Source of the DNA: Siansivirga zeaxanthinifaciens CC-SAMT-1
GTDB lineage: Bacteria > Bacteroidota > Bacteroidia > Flavobacteriales > Flavobacteriaceae
NCBI RefSeq assembly: GCF_000941055.1
Contig: NZ_CP007202.1
Coordinates: forward strand, 3,084,437 to 3,148,436
Direction of reading: 5' to 3'
DNA length: 64,000 nucleotides
Under the pieces are notes generated by a model. The model was not told where the DNA came from, made no database searches, and worked only from the letters and a program-made list of their open reading frames with translations. Below, piece by piece: positions 9,370 to 18,958 of this stretch. Positions within the stretch are counted from its first letter, which is position 1. Every line of letters begins with the position of its first letter. A program made the translations under genes and the position numbers.

Positions 9370-10830
9370 ATGAAAAAGATAAATTATAAAATCCTTAAAA
9401 CAAGTTTTTTCGTTTTTATATTAATAAACTCATTTTTTGGTTGCCACAGCTGTCAATCAAATGATGAAGGAATTACAGACATTAAACCTCCTGTTACATC
9501 TGAACCTGTAAATGTGGATTTTTATCTTACAAAAGCAGATCAGTCTGTTTTATTCAAAAAACAAGAAACTGGTGTTTCTGCTTTTAATGAAAATTCAAAC
9601 TTTTCAATTAATGTTAATAGTAACCGAACCTATCAAGAAATGGATGGGTTTGGTTACTCCTTAACTGGTGGTAGCGCCTTACATTTAAATAATATGTCAA
9701 CTTCTACAAGAGGTAGTTTATTAAACGAACTTTTTAAATGGGACAATAATAATATAGGTGTTAGTTATTTGAGAGTTAGCATGGGCTCATCAGACTTAGA
9801 TATTGAAACTTTTTCTTATAATGATTTATCTAATGGAGAAACCGATTTAAATTTAGACAAGTTTTCTATAGCTAAAGATAGGATTAATCTTATCCCTGTT
9901 TTAAAAGAAATTTTAGCTATAAATCCAAACATCAAAATTGCTGCAACACCTTGGTCTGCACCAACCTGGATGAAAACTAATCGAAGTACTATAGGAGGCA
10001 GTCTTAGAACCGATTATTATGATACATATGCCAATTATTTTGTGAAATATATTCAAGCCATGGCTTCAGAAGGTATAAAAATTAGTGCAGTTATTCCACA
10101 AAATGAACCTTTAAATGCAACAAACAATCCTAGTATGGTCATGGAAGCTGCTGAACAGGCCAATTTTATAAAAAACCATTTAGGACCTGCATTTCAGTCG
10201 GCAGGCATTACCACAAAAATTATTGCATATGGACATAATGCCGATAGACCTGATTACCCTATAAATGTGTTGAATGATGCCGCTGCAAATCCATTTATCG
10301 ACGGTTCTGCTTTTCATCTCTATGCTGGTAGGATTGATAATTTAAGTCTAGTACATAATGCACATCCAAATAAAAACATTTACTTCTCTGAGCAGTGGGT
10401 AGGTGCATTTGAAGAATTTTCAGAAAGTTTAAAATGGCATTCTCGAGAATTATTGGTTGGAGCTACAAGAAACTGGTCTAAAACTGTTTTACAATGGAAT
10501 TTGGCCGCTGACTCCAATCAAGATCCACACACTAATGGTGGTTGTACTGAGTGTTTAGGAGCACTAACTATTGATGGTAATACGGTTAAGAGAAACGTAG
10601 CCTATTACATTATAGCACATGCCGCTAAATATGTGAGACCTGGTTCAGTTCGTATTGAGTCTAATTCTTCAAACGAGCTACCCAATGTAGCTTTTAAAAC
10701 TCCAGATAATAGGATTGTAGTAATCGTAATAAATAATACAAGTACACGCAAAGAATTTAATATTAAAGTAGCCGAAAGTCCAATAACTACCTCTCTAGAA
10801 GCAGGAGCATTGGGTACTTTTGTTTGGTAA
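9370..10830 (+). CDS. GH30 family glycoside hydrolase, lipoprotein (first copy)
   Basis: This 486-residue protein has a lipobox around Cys25 (SFFGC). The GH30 start motif YQEMDGFGYSLTGGSA is at about 88-102, the WSAPTWMKTN segment at 195-204, the acid/base Glu246 in PQNEP and the likely nucleophile Glu341 in YFSEQWVG. A short C-terminal beta-sandwich (about 420-486) completes the family layout. Known GH30 enzymes in flavobacterial glucan loci cleave beta-1,6-glucosidic bonds, including laminarin side chains; other GH30 members act on glucosylceramide, xylan or galactan. The sequence is clearly diverged from the GH30 downstream, so the two probably have different cleavage modes. It should be anchored in the periplasm or at the cell surface. 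Confidence 0.88.
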   Translation: MKKINYKILKTSFFVFILINSFFGCHSCQSNDEGITDIKPPVTSEPVNVDFYLTKADQSVLFKKQETGVSAFNENSNFSINVNSNRTYQEMDGFGYSLTGGSALHLNNMSTSTRGSLLNELFKWDNNNIGVSYLRVSMGSSDLDIETFSYNDLSNGETDLNLDKFSIAKDRINLIPVLKEILAINPNIKIAATPWSAPTWMKTNRSTIGGSLRTDYYDTYANYFVKYIQAMASEGIKISAVIPQNEPLNATNNPSMVMEAAEQANFIKNHLGPAFQSAGITTKIIAYGHNADRPDYPINVLNDAAANPFIDGSAFHLYAGRIDNLSLVHNAHPNKNIYFSEQWVGAFEEFSESLKWHSRELLVGATRNWSKTVLQWNLAADSNQDPHTNGGCTECLGALTIDGNTVKRNVAYYIIAHAAKYVRPGSVRIESNSSNELPNVAFKTPDNRIVVIVINNTSTRKEFNIKVAESPITTSLEAGALGTFVW

Positions 10831-10847
10831 ATAAAAACTAATTAATT

Positions 10848-12329
10848 ATGATTTTTAACTATAGAATAATCGTTCTATTAGCCATACTCATGGCTTCTTG
10901 CAACAATAATAAAACAGAGAAACCTGTTGAAGTTGAAGAAAATAAAGCTGAAACTAATGCTAATTACAATGGTAAACCTTTAAAGATTTACACAACAGCA
11001 GAAGGGACAGATTTAAGGCTAACCCTGTCTGATGAAATTAGTTTTAAATCGGCTTCACAACCTCTAGAAACTGAAATCGCTGTTTTTGTAAATTCAAACA
11101 AAACGTTTCAAAAGTTTTTAGGTATTGGAGGCGCTATAACAGATGCTTCGGCAGAAGTTTTTGCTAAACTAAGCCCAGACAAGCAAGAAGAATTGTTAAA
11201 TGCGTACTATAGTAATAATGGCATAAATTATAACATCATTAGAACTAGTATTCATAGTTGCGATTTTAGTTCAAAAAGCCATACATACATTGAAGAAGGT
11301 GACACTGAACTAAAAACGTTTTCTATTGAAAAAGATAAAGCATATAGAATCCCTATGATAAAAAGAGCTACGGCTTTAATTAAAGATGATTTGGTTTTTT
11401 ATGCAAGTCCATGGAGCCCACCTGCATTTATGAAAACAAACAAAAACATGCTACAAGGCGGTAAACTATTACCAGAGTATTATCAAACTTGGGCAAATTA
11501 TTTTGTGAAATTTATAGAAGCTTATCAAGCCGAAGGCATTCCTGTTTGGGGTGTTACCATTCAAAACGAACCTATGGCGAAACAACGTTGGGAATCTTGT
11601 ATTTATACAGCTGAAGAAGAACGTGATTTTTTAAAAAACAATCTAGGGCCAACATTTGAAAAAGCCGGTTTTGGTGATAAAAATATTGTGGTTTGGGATC
11701 ATAACAGAGATTTAATTTCTCATCGTGCAAATACCATTTTCGAAGATGAAGAAGCTGCAAAATATGCTTGGGGTATTGGTTTTCATTGGTATGAAACCTG
11801 GACCGGCGGTGACCCTAAATATGATAATTTAAAAAACATCAAAGAATCATTTCCTACAAAAAATTTATTGTTTACAGAGGGGTGTCAGGAGAAATTTAGC
11901 CAAGAGCATTACTTTAGATGGTCCAATGCAGAACGTTATGGTAACTCTATGATTAACGATTTTAATAGTGGTACAGTTGGTTGGACCGACTGGAATATTC
12001 TTTTAGATGAAACAGGAGGTCCAAATCACGTTCAAAATTTATGCTTTGCTCCAATACATGCAGATACAAGGACAAACGAATTAATATACACGCCATCCTA
12101 TTATTATATTGGTCATTTTTCAAAATTTATTAAACCTAATGCGAAAAGAGTAAGTACTACAACAAGTAGAAGCACATTAGAAAGCACATCTTTTATAAAT
12201 GAAGACGGGCAGATGGTAACGGTAATCATGAATAAAACTGATAAACCGATAGACTATAAACTTTTAGTTCATGAGAGTGAAGCTCTTTTAAATATTCCCG
12301 CTCATGCTATTCAAACCATTTTATACTAA
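10848..12329 (+). CDS. GH30 family glycoside hydrolase, lipoprotein (second copy)
   Basis: This 493-residue protein has its lipobox at Cys18 (LMASC) and a charged linker before the catalytic domain. GH30 signatures are FLGIGGAITDASAE (about 90-103), SPWSPPAFMKTN (187-198), acid/base Glu241 in IQNEP, GFHWYE (311-316) and nucleophile Glu344 in LFTEGC. The LFTEG form and the FHWYE segment resemble the glucosylceramidase/beta-1,6-glucanase type subfamilies (GH30_1 and GH30_3) more than the upstream paralogue does. It lies 17 bp after the first GH30 gene. A beta-1,6-glucan activity is inferred from family and context, not shown. Confidence 0.9.
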   Translation: MIFNYRIIVLLAILMASCNNNKTEKPVEVEENKAETNANYNGKPLKIYTTAEGTDLRLTLSDEISFKSASQPLETEIAVFVNSNKTFQKFLGIGGAITDASAEVFAKLSPDKQEELLNAYYSNNGINYNIIRTSIHSCDFSSKSHTYIEEGDTELKTFSIEKDKAYRIPMIKRATALIKDDLVFYASPWSPPAFMKTNKNMLQGGKLLPEYYQTWANYFVKFIEAYQAEGIPVWGVTIQNEPMAKQRWESCIYTAEEERDFLKNNLGPTFEKAGFGDKNIVVWDHNRDLISHRANTIFEDEEAAKYAWGIGFHWYETWTGGDPKYDNLKNIKESFPTKNLLFTEGCQEKFSQEHYFRWSNAERYGNSMINDFNSGTVGWTDWNILLDETGGPNHVQNLCFAPIHADTRTNELIYTPSYYYIGHFSKFIKPNAKRVSTTTSRSTLESTSFINEDGQMVTVIMNKTDKPIDYKLLVHESEALLNIPAHAIQTILY

Positions 12330-12351
12330 ATAATTCTTTAAATTTTAAATT

Positions 12352-13182
12352 ATGAAAAAAAATTACCTAAAAACAGTATTAGCTACTGTAACATTAATTT
12401 GTACTCTAAATTTTAATGCTCAAATTATTGCAGATGGAACTTATAACATTTACAACACAAATTTATCTGAGGTTTTAAGTGTTAATAGAATTCCTATGGG
12501 AGATGCAGGCAATCCTCAAAACGTTATTATTGGTAGGGCGCGCATGCAAACTTACAATATTAATAACGACGATCAACAATGGACATTCGCTCACCAAGGT
12601 AATGATGTTTATAAAATTACTAATGTTGGAGATAATTCCATTCTTGGTGTTAAAGATGGTTGGTGTGGACAGTTTGGTGATGTACAAGTTGGATTCGATA
12701 ATTCTAGCCCTTATACACTATTTAAAGTAGTTGCTGGGACTACCGCAAATACTTATGTTTTTCAAATAGCTTTTGACAGTGACTGTAATTTTGGATCTGT
12801 AAATATACCAATTAAAGCTTTTGATATAGATGGAGGTAACTCAGGTTCTAAAATAAACACTTTTGATATAAACACTGCAAATCCTAATCAACAGTTTCAA
12901 ATCCTAGCCCTTGGCACTTTATCTACAGAGAGTAATTTTCTATCTAACAAAATAACATTATACTACAATCAAGTAGAAGGATTAGTTGTTGATACCAACA
13001 CAAGTCGTTTAGGTGATTTAAAAGTAAACGTATTTGATTTAATGGGTCGTTCTATAGCATCTGAAAAAATTAATAATAATCATTCAAGTATTAAGCTTGA
13101 TAATACAAAAACAGGAGTTTATATCGCACTTATTAAAGACTCAGAAAATAATACGCTTGTTAAGAAGTTTGTTGTTTATTAA
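12352..13182 (+). CDS. Secreted beta-trefoil (ricin-type lectin-like) protein with T9SS sorting tail
   Basis: This 276-residue protein has a Sec signal peptide (1-24). Residues about 25-185 look like a ricin-type beta-trefoil: three repeats of about 50 residues with QQW/QF-type packing motifs (DDQQWTFAHQGNDVYKI; NPNQQFQIL). Residues about 195-276 form a type IX secretion C-terminal domain (NVFDLMGRSI, then GVYIALIKDSENN, ending KKFVVY). There are no hydrolase residues, so it is probably a carbohydrate-binding protein released to or fixed on the cell surface. It is the last gene of the susC operon, 22 bp after the second GH30 gene and just before a strong terminator. Confidence 0.75.
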   Translation: MKKNYLKTVLATVTLICTLNFNAQIIADGTYNIYNTNLSEVLSVNRIPMGDAGNPQNVIIGRARMQTYNINNDDQQWTFAHQGNDVYKITNVGDNSILGVKDGWCGQFGDVQVGFDNSSPYTLFKVVAGTTANTYVFQIAFDSDCNFGSVNIPIKAFDIDGGNSGSKINTFDINTANPNQQFQILALGTLSTESNFLSNKITLYYNQVEGLVVDTNTSRLGDLKVNVFDLMGRSIASEKINNNHSSIKLDNTKTGVYIALIKDSENNTLVKKFVVY

Positions 13183-13311
13183 TAATAACAGACAGCCACT
13201 ACTGTTACAGTTAAATTAAAATAATTTTTTTGAATAGATAAAATAAACAATTATCTAGTTTTAATAGTAGTAACAAGTCGTTTGTTTGTTTTATAGTTTA
13301 GTTTCATTTTT

Positions 13312-13340
13312 TTAAGCCCTTGATTTAATCAAGGGCTTAA
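13312..13340 (+). terminator. Intrinsic terminator between converging PUL arms
   Basis: A perfect 13-bp inverted repeat (TTAAGCCCTTGAT / ATCAAGGGCTTAA) with a 3-nt loop lies between the lectin gene and the converging DUF5060 gene, followed on the plus strand by ATTTTAAT. It should end the susC operon. It abuts the DUF5060 stop at 13344, and the stem may also stop minus-strand transcription, but that side lacks a U-run. Confidence 0.8.
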
Positions 13341-13343
13341 ATT

Positions 13344-15203
13344 TTAATGTAACTTGGTATCACAAATAATTATCCAATCTTCTTCCTCAGATAAAGATGG
13401 TGGAGCTCCTAAATCTACAACTCCAGTAGCTTTTACTGAAGTAATTGAACCTTTTTGAAGACTGCCTCCATTTCTAGGGTCAAACCATTTTATATCGAAA
13501 GTTTTCCCTGAATTCCCTAAATCTAATGTTACTTTATCTGCCTTAGCTTCAACATAAATTGTATAAACTTCATCCACTTTTGCAAAACAATAAGCTATGG
13601 CTTCACTTGTAATCAAATCATCTTTAGGTTCCATATCCCAAAATGGAATATAGTTGTTGAAAAACTCTAAAGCATGTTTGTTTTGATCCCAAAATAAATC
13701 ACGACTTCTAAAATCTTGACACGTTAAATCGGAATTTGGACTTGCGTAACCAAAATACCACTCGACCCCATATCCACCAGCCATAAGTGTTCCATACATG
13801 GCTCTACCTCTAGCAAAATTATGTTCTGGGTCTTCATCGTCTGGCAATAATGCAATATTAGCTTTACCTGGTTCATCAACAGCCAAAGCCCATTTTTTTC
13901 CTGTAGCATTCGATTTCATTCGCCATTTTAAAACCCTTGGGTGAACATCATCAAATTCTGGATGACTTAGTTGTAAAGAAGCTCCTGTTAATTGTGATTG
14001 ATTACCAATTAATTCTGCGTATCTATAATCTTGATTTGGAAAGGTATGAATAACTAAATGGGTATTATAAGCATCTAGTTTAGAGACATAGTTTACAACT
14101 TTTTTTACTTCCTCTATGGGCTGATTGTTCTCTTCACCTAAATTCCAATTCATTACTAAATGATGTCCAAATCTGGCGATTAACTCTCTGTAGTATAATT
14201 TACCCTCTACACCAAAAACACCAAAATCCATTAAATGATCTGTTTCGGTTTCGTGGGTTTTAAAATGCAGAAACATGCCCTTTGTTTCGGCATACTCAAA
14301 AATTCGTTCCCATTGGTCTAGTTTTGAAACATCAAATCGAGTTTTATGAAACATAGTTTCCCAAGCTTCCTTATTTTTTTTTACGCTCGCATAGGTTTCA
14401 TATTCCTCTATTGGGACTTTTAATAAATGCGGAAAAACATTCCTGTCATCTCCATCTACATTAAATGTTAAAAATGAAAATACGTTTAGATCTTCGCTTG
14501 CTAAATAATTAATAGCGCCTAATAAGTTTTTACCTTTTGTTTCTTGCCATAAATACGGCGATGCTGTTTCGTCAAAATCTTTCGCATGAGGTTCCCATGT
14601 TTTTTTAAAACCTAATGCATTTGTAGAGACATCAAAATCTGCATAGGCTAATAAATTTTCAGGCGCATCCACGCCTAATTTTATAAAATACTTTTGGTTA
14701 TCGGCAAATTTCAAATAAGATTCTCCAACATACTGTAATTTGCCTTTAACCCTATTATCAATACCTGTTTTATCTGATTCAGTAATCATAAAACTACCTT
14801 CTTGACCATCCATAAAACCAGCGCTAGAGGCATTGGTAATATCTTCAGCTATGGCCACATTTTCACCTTCTTTGAAAGAAACTGTATACGTCCATTCCCC
14901 AAGAGTGTTTGGAGTAAAACGCACTTGCCAAATACTCCCTGAATCACTACTAGTATTGGCCGCATTACCATTGGCAGCATAAAATCCAGGAATCACAAAA
15001 GTTTCTTCCCCATTCTTAAAGGTTACATCTAGACGGTAGTTTAAAAATGGGTTATTATGATCCATTTCACTAGTTAAAGGACCTTCAAAATTTAACGTAA
15101 CCCTGTGCCATTTTTTTAATTCGCCATCAATTTTCACCTCCTTATAATTTGAACAAGAGGAAAAAATAATTGAAAGATATAGGAGAAGACAAAATTGCTT
15201 CAT
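13344..15203 (-). CDS. DUF5060-domain lipoprotein, putative TIM-barrel glycosidase
   Basis: This 619-residue lipoprotein has Cys17 after a short leader. Residues about 32-120 form a DUF5060 beta-sandwich (VTLNFEGPL, NPFLNYRLDVTF, FTPNTLGEWTYTVSF). Residues about 155-530 look like a (beta/alpha)8 barrel. Two carboxylates sit where clan GH-A enzymes carry theirs: Glu357/Glu358 in NWNLGEEN (acid/base candidate) and Glu444 in LAVDEPG (nucleophile candidate). A C-terminal sandwich resembling the putative collagen-binding domain (about 540-615, FDIKWFDPRNGG) ends the chain. Proteins of this layout occur in algal-polysaccharide loci; I do not know a proven activity for this one. It is 7 bp downstream of the sulfatase-rhamnosidase gene and surely shares its transcript. 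Confidence 0.78.
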   Translation of the reverse strand: MKQFCLLLYLSIIFSSCSNYKEVKIDGELKKWHRVTLNFEGPLTSEMDHNNPFLNYRLDVTFKNGEETFVIPGFYAANGNAANTSSDSGSIWQVRFTPNTLGEWTYTVSFKEGENVAIAEDITNASSAGFMDGQEGSFMITESDKTGIDNRVKGKLQYVGESYLKFADNQKYFIKLGVDAPENLLAYADFDVSTNALGFKKTWEPHAKDFDETASPYLWQETKGKNLLGAINYLASEDLNVFSFLTFNVDGDDRNVFPHLLKVPIEEYETYASVKKNKEAWETMFHKTRFDVSKLDQWERIFEYAETKGMFLHFKTHETETDHLMDFGVFGVEGKLYYRELIARFGHHLVMNWNLGEENNQPIEEVKKVVNYVSKLDAYNTHLVIHTFPNQDYRYAELIGNQSQLTGASLQLSHPEFDDVHPRVLKWRMKSNATGKKWALAVDEPGKANIALLPDDEDPEHNFARGRAMYGTLMAGGYGVEWYFGYASPNSDLTCQDFRSRDLFWDQNKHALEFFNNYIPFWDMEPKDDLITSEAIAYCFAKVDEVYTIYVEAKADKVTLDLGNSGKTFDIKWFDPRNGGSLQKGSITSVKATGVVDLGAPPSLSEEEDWIIICDTKLH

Positions 15204-15210
15204 AACTAAA

Positions 15211-18200
15211 TTAAAACGAATTTATTTTTAATTGAATTACATGTTTACCCGGAGATAGTTTGATAGAATCGAAGGCTGATGGGACTTTATCACCATTATG
15301 AATTAAATCCTTTCCGTTTAAATTATTTAATGTGAATTCAGCCACCATGTTACCAGGTATTTCAATCTCATACGTTTGAAGTCTGGCACCGTTGTAGGTA
15401 TATTTTCCTTTTATTGTACCTCTTACTGTTGGCACTTCTATTTCGCTAGATTTTAACTTGCTCATTTGAGGTTTAATCGTTGCTACTCCAAAGCCAGGTG
15501 TTTTTGGTTTGATGCCCCATAAACCTCGAGGGATTACATTTGCTGGAACGGCACCCCAGGCGTGGTTCCAATCTAAATTAACCTTATAATCATAATCCCA
15601 AGCCTCTAAAGTAATGGTTGAGCCTACTCTAATCATGTTATACCAACTTCTTTTTGCTTTACTTGCTAACAACTCTAAAGCATAGTCAGATTCTCCTGCA
15701 TTATATAAACCGTCCATTAAAAATTGTGACCCATACACACTACAAGCCATTCCACGAGATTTAACGTGTTTTACAACCGAATTTAAATGCTCCTCTGGTA
15801 CTAATCCAAAAGCTAAAGGCATCATGTTAGCATGCAAAGAGGCATGGTCTGTTCCTATACCATCTACATAAACACCACGTTCTTTATCAAACATTTGTTC
15901 ATTAACCGCTTTTTTTGCTTTGGCTGCCCTATATTCAAAATCTAGTGCTTCTTGGGTCTTTCCAAGAAGTTTGGCGAATTCTGCCATAATTTTCATATTC
16001 TCATAAAAGAAAGAGTTAATTACCGTACTATAAGGCATAAACACAAATCCATCACGCTCTCCCTTTGTATTGCTTCCAGCGAAACCTGCTCCTGGCCAAT
16101 CGACAATATCTGTTAAAGGTTTGTCATAACCAGGCTTGAAACCAAGTTTATACATAAACTCCTCAGTTACGTTTGTGGACGTTATTAAACCATCCTCATT
16201 AGATAATTCAAAAAGTGTTTTATGTTTTAAAGGCTCGTAATAACGCTCGATAAGTTCGGTATTACCTGTGTACATGTAATCTGCATAAATTAATAAAGCT
16301 ACATGTTGCTGCCACTCGGTAGGCCATGTAGGATTCTTCATGAAATATTCGATAGTTCGCCTTGCTATAGCATATTCTCTATCGGTTGTATAATGACTTA
16401 ACTGATTTAAATAAGCATCGGCTTCATAAGGAATACGTTCTCTTTCTCCATCAACATACAAACCATTAAAAGTAGTAGCTTTTATAGAATATTTACATAA
16501 ATCCCAAACTTGATTTAAAATGTCGTTATCACTTTCAAAGCTACTGGCAGCTTCATCCCAGTAACTAAAATGTGCCAATTGAACAACATCTTCAGCATGT
16601 ATTGTTTCTTGAGCACCTTCAATTTCAGCATATCTAAAAGGCATTAATACAGGAAATCCTTTTGGCAATGCAATGGCCTTGTTAGGTAATGTATTTCGTT
16701 TGTCCGGTACTATCTCAATTTGGTATTTAGTTTTTCCCGGTACCACATTAACAGCCACTTCTTGATAACGAATATTACTTTTAGCAGGCGGTATTCTGTT
16801 TACATTTCCTTTATCATCTAACATTTCACCTACTCTTACCTTTATTGTATGTGGTGATTTTGCTTTGTAAAGAAATTCCAATGTTGCAAATGCCGCTTTT
16901 CCAAAATCTACAAAATAAAAATCTCCTCTTTTTTCAAATTTTGAAGGTTTTATTTTATCGATAACGAACTTGTTTTCGGTTGAAATAATATAGCTATCAC
17001 TTTGTCCTGTTGTGAATTTTTGAGGTTGAGAATAATCTACCAATCTATTTTCATCATCCCAAATTCTCACCTTCCAATAGTAGTTTTTTCCTATTTCAAG
17101 AGGTTTTCCTTGGTATTCCACATTAGTGGATTCTGAGGAGCGTACCTGGCCACTATCCCAAACATCTCCATTATTAGCGTCGATGCTTGTTTGATTTGAT
17201 GCTACTAATATTTGGTAAGCTCCTTGATATTTAGCTCCTAATGGTACGGTCCAACCAAATTCTGGTTTTAAATCAAAAACCTTAACATCGGTGTCTGGTT
17301 CTCTTATGAGTTCAACAGTTAAATCTTTTGGAGCTGCACGAAATTCATTACTGTTCTTTTTAATTAATTCTTCTAGTTTTGAACGAAGTTTATTTGCTAC
17401 TTCTTTGTACTTATTATTTCCAATTAAATTTTTTATTTCTTTAGGATCTTTTTCTAAATCATAAAGTTCTTCTATGGTTTTATCGTTAACGTATCTAAAA
17501 TATTTCCATTTTTTTGTTCGTACACCTTCACTTGGAGGAATATTATCAAAATCCCACAAGTGCTCTATTAAAATGGTATCTCTACCAACGCTTTTGGTTT
17601 CTTGTTTTACAACAGGTAATAAGCTTTTACCTTGCCAAGTTTTTGGAGCTTTAATTCCTGCTAAATCTGCAATGGTATATGGCACATCAATATTTAATGC
17701 CATATCATAAATATCCTGATGTTTGTTTACCCTTGGATCATAAACTATTAAGGGTACTCTTATTGAGTTATCGTACATGAGCCATTTACCCGCTAATTGT
17801 CGTTCTCCTAAAAAATAACCATTATCTCCCATTAAAATGATAACGGTATTTTTGTCTACGCCTTTTTCTTTTAGTTTTTCACGTATTTTTTTGATTTCTA
17901 AATCTACTCCAGAAATCATTCTGTAATATCCTTTTAAACTGTGTTGATACTTTTCTGGTGTGTCATAACGCCAGGTCCAACGCAATCTGTTAAAACCTTC
18001 TCTAACTGCTTTTGGTTGTGCTAGAAAATATTTTTCATCGGCCAATTGTGGTCCTGGAATGGTTGTGTTATCAAGTAACTTATCGGTCTCTGCTTGCCAA
18101 AAATATTGCTCAGGAGCACCATCATGAGCATGAGGTGCACTAAAACTTAGAGATAAACAAAATGGTTTATTGTTTGTCGCATTTTTATCGATAAAATCGA

Positions 18201-18738
18201 TGGCTTGTTGTCCAGTATATCTTGTTAGGTGAACGGTATCATTATCGATTGTTTTATAGTAATATCCCCTTCTATCCTTATAACTATTATTTCTGTCGTA
18301 CTCATCATATTCATCAAATTGCTTATATAAATCGTCATAACGCACACCATATTTGCCATAAAAACCTGTATAATATCCATTGTTTTTTAATAACAACGGG
18401 TAGGAATTGGCCATATAGTCTTCCCGAACGTTTCCTGTTTGAAAATTAAAATTATGTGAACGTTCATGTAATCCTGTTAAAATACTAGCCCTACTTGCTG
18501 CACAAATTGGTGTTGTTACTATAGCTGAATGAAAGTAAGTTCCTGAATTTGCTAAATTATCCATTTCTGGTGTTTGCACGTATTTATTTCCAGCGTAACC
18601 AATGGCGTCAAAACGTTGGTCGTCGGTAAGGATGAAGATAATATTTGGTTTTTCTTCATTTTTCTTTCCTTGCGCCATAGTGCTGTTTAAGGTAATTATC
18701 ACACTGCATAGCACTAATAAATATTTGTTTTTAAGCAT
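15211..18738 (-). CDS. Fusion of a type I sulfatase and a GH78 alpha-L-rhamnosidase
   Basis: This 1175-residue exported protein has a Sec signal ending near MAQ (23). The N-terminal half (about 30-465) is an S1 formylglycine sulfatase: metal-binding Asp39/Asp40 (LTDDQ), maturation motif C79-A-A-S-R83, GDN at 304-306 and Lys318. In the CXPSR consensus the Pro is replaced by Ala, a variant that known maturases are reported to accept. The second half (about 490-1175) is GH78: an N-terminal sandwich starting PEFGWTVP, the DGERER motif (763-768, general-acid region), Glu1045 in TLEAW and His1059. It should remove sulfate from a terminal rhamnose and then the rhamnose itself. A sulfatase/GH78 fusion is known, from memory, in the ulvan locus of Formosa agariphila. 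Confidence 0.92.
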   Translation of the reverse strand: MLKNKYLLVLCSVIITLNSTMAQGKKNEEKPNIIFILTDDQRFDAIGYAGNKYVQTPEMDNLANSGTYFHSAIVTTPICAASRASILTGLHERSHNFNFQTGNVREDYMANSYPLLLKNNGYYTGFYGKYGVRYDDLYKQFDEYDEYDRNNSYKDRRGYYYKTIDNDTVHLTRYTGQQAIDFIDKNATNNKPFCLSLSFSAPHAHDGAPEQYFWQAETDKLLDNTTIPGPQLADEKYFLAQPKAVREGFNRLRWTWRYDTPEKYQHSLKGYYRMISGVDLEIKKIREKLKEKGVDKNTVIILMGDNGYFLGERQLAGKWLMYDNSIRVPLIVYDPRVNKHQDIYDMALNIDVPYTIADLAGIKAPKTWQGKSLLPVVKQETKSVGRDTILIEHLWDFDNIPPSEGVRTKKWKYFRYVNDKTIEELYDLEKDPKEIKNLIGNNKYKEVANKLRSKLEELIKKNSNEFRAAPKDLTVELIREPDTDVKVFDLKPEFGWTVPLGAKYQGAYQILVASNQTSIDANNGDVWDSGQVRSSESTNVEYQGKPLEIGKNYYWKVRIWDDENRLVDYSQPQKFTTGQSDSYIISTENKFVIDKIKPSKFEKRGDFYFVDFGKAAFATLEFLYKAKSPHTIKVRVGEMLDDKGNVNRIPPAKSNIRYQEVAVNVVPGKTKYQIEIVPDKRNTLPNKAIALPKGFPVLMPFRYAEIEGAQETIHAEDVVQLAHFSYWDEAASSFESDNDILNQVWDLCKYSIKATTFNGLYVDGERERIPYEADAYLNQLSHYTTDREYAIARRTIEYFMKNPTWPTEWQQHVALLIYADYMYTGNTELIERYYEPLKHKTLFELSNEDGLITSTNVTEEFMYKLGFKPGYDKPLTDIVDWPGAGFAGSNTKGERDGFVFMPYSTVINSFFYENMKIMAEFAKLLGKTQEALDFEYRAAKAKKAVNEQMFDKERGVYVDGIGTDHASLHANMMPLAFGLVPEEHLNSVVKHVKSRGMACSVYGSQFLMDGLYNAGESDYALELLASKAKRSWYNMIRVGSTITLEAWDYDYKVNLDWNHAWGAVPANVIPRGLWGIKPKTPGFGVATIKPQMSKLKSSEIEVPTVRGTIKGKYTYNGARLQTYEIEIPGNMVAEFTLNNLNGKDLIHNGDKVPSAFDSIKLSPGKHVIQLKINSF

Positions 18739-18958
18739 ATTTAATTTTCTTTATTTGTTTAAGAATTGTACAATTTTTAAATATCATCATAGGCTTTAAA
18801 ATTAAATATGTATTTCTATTATTCTGTCCGGGTCTGTCTCCATATGGTTGTAACTAATTTGGTTATCTTATATGCTAAAATTTAAAAACAGAATAAAAAC
18901 TTCATTATCAGTATTTTTAAAAAAAATTCAATTAAAAATCTCCTGATGTTCTAGAAAT

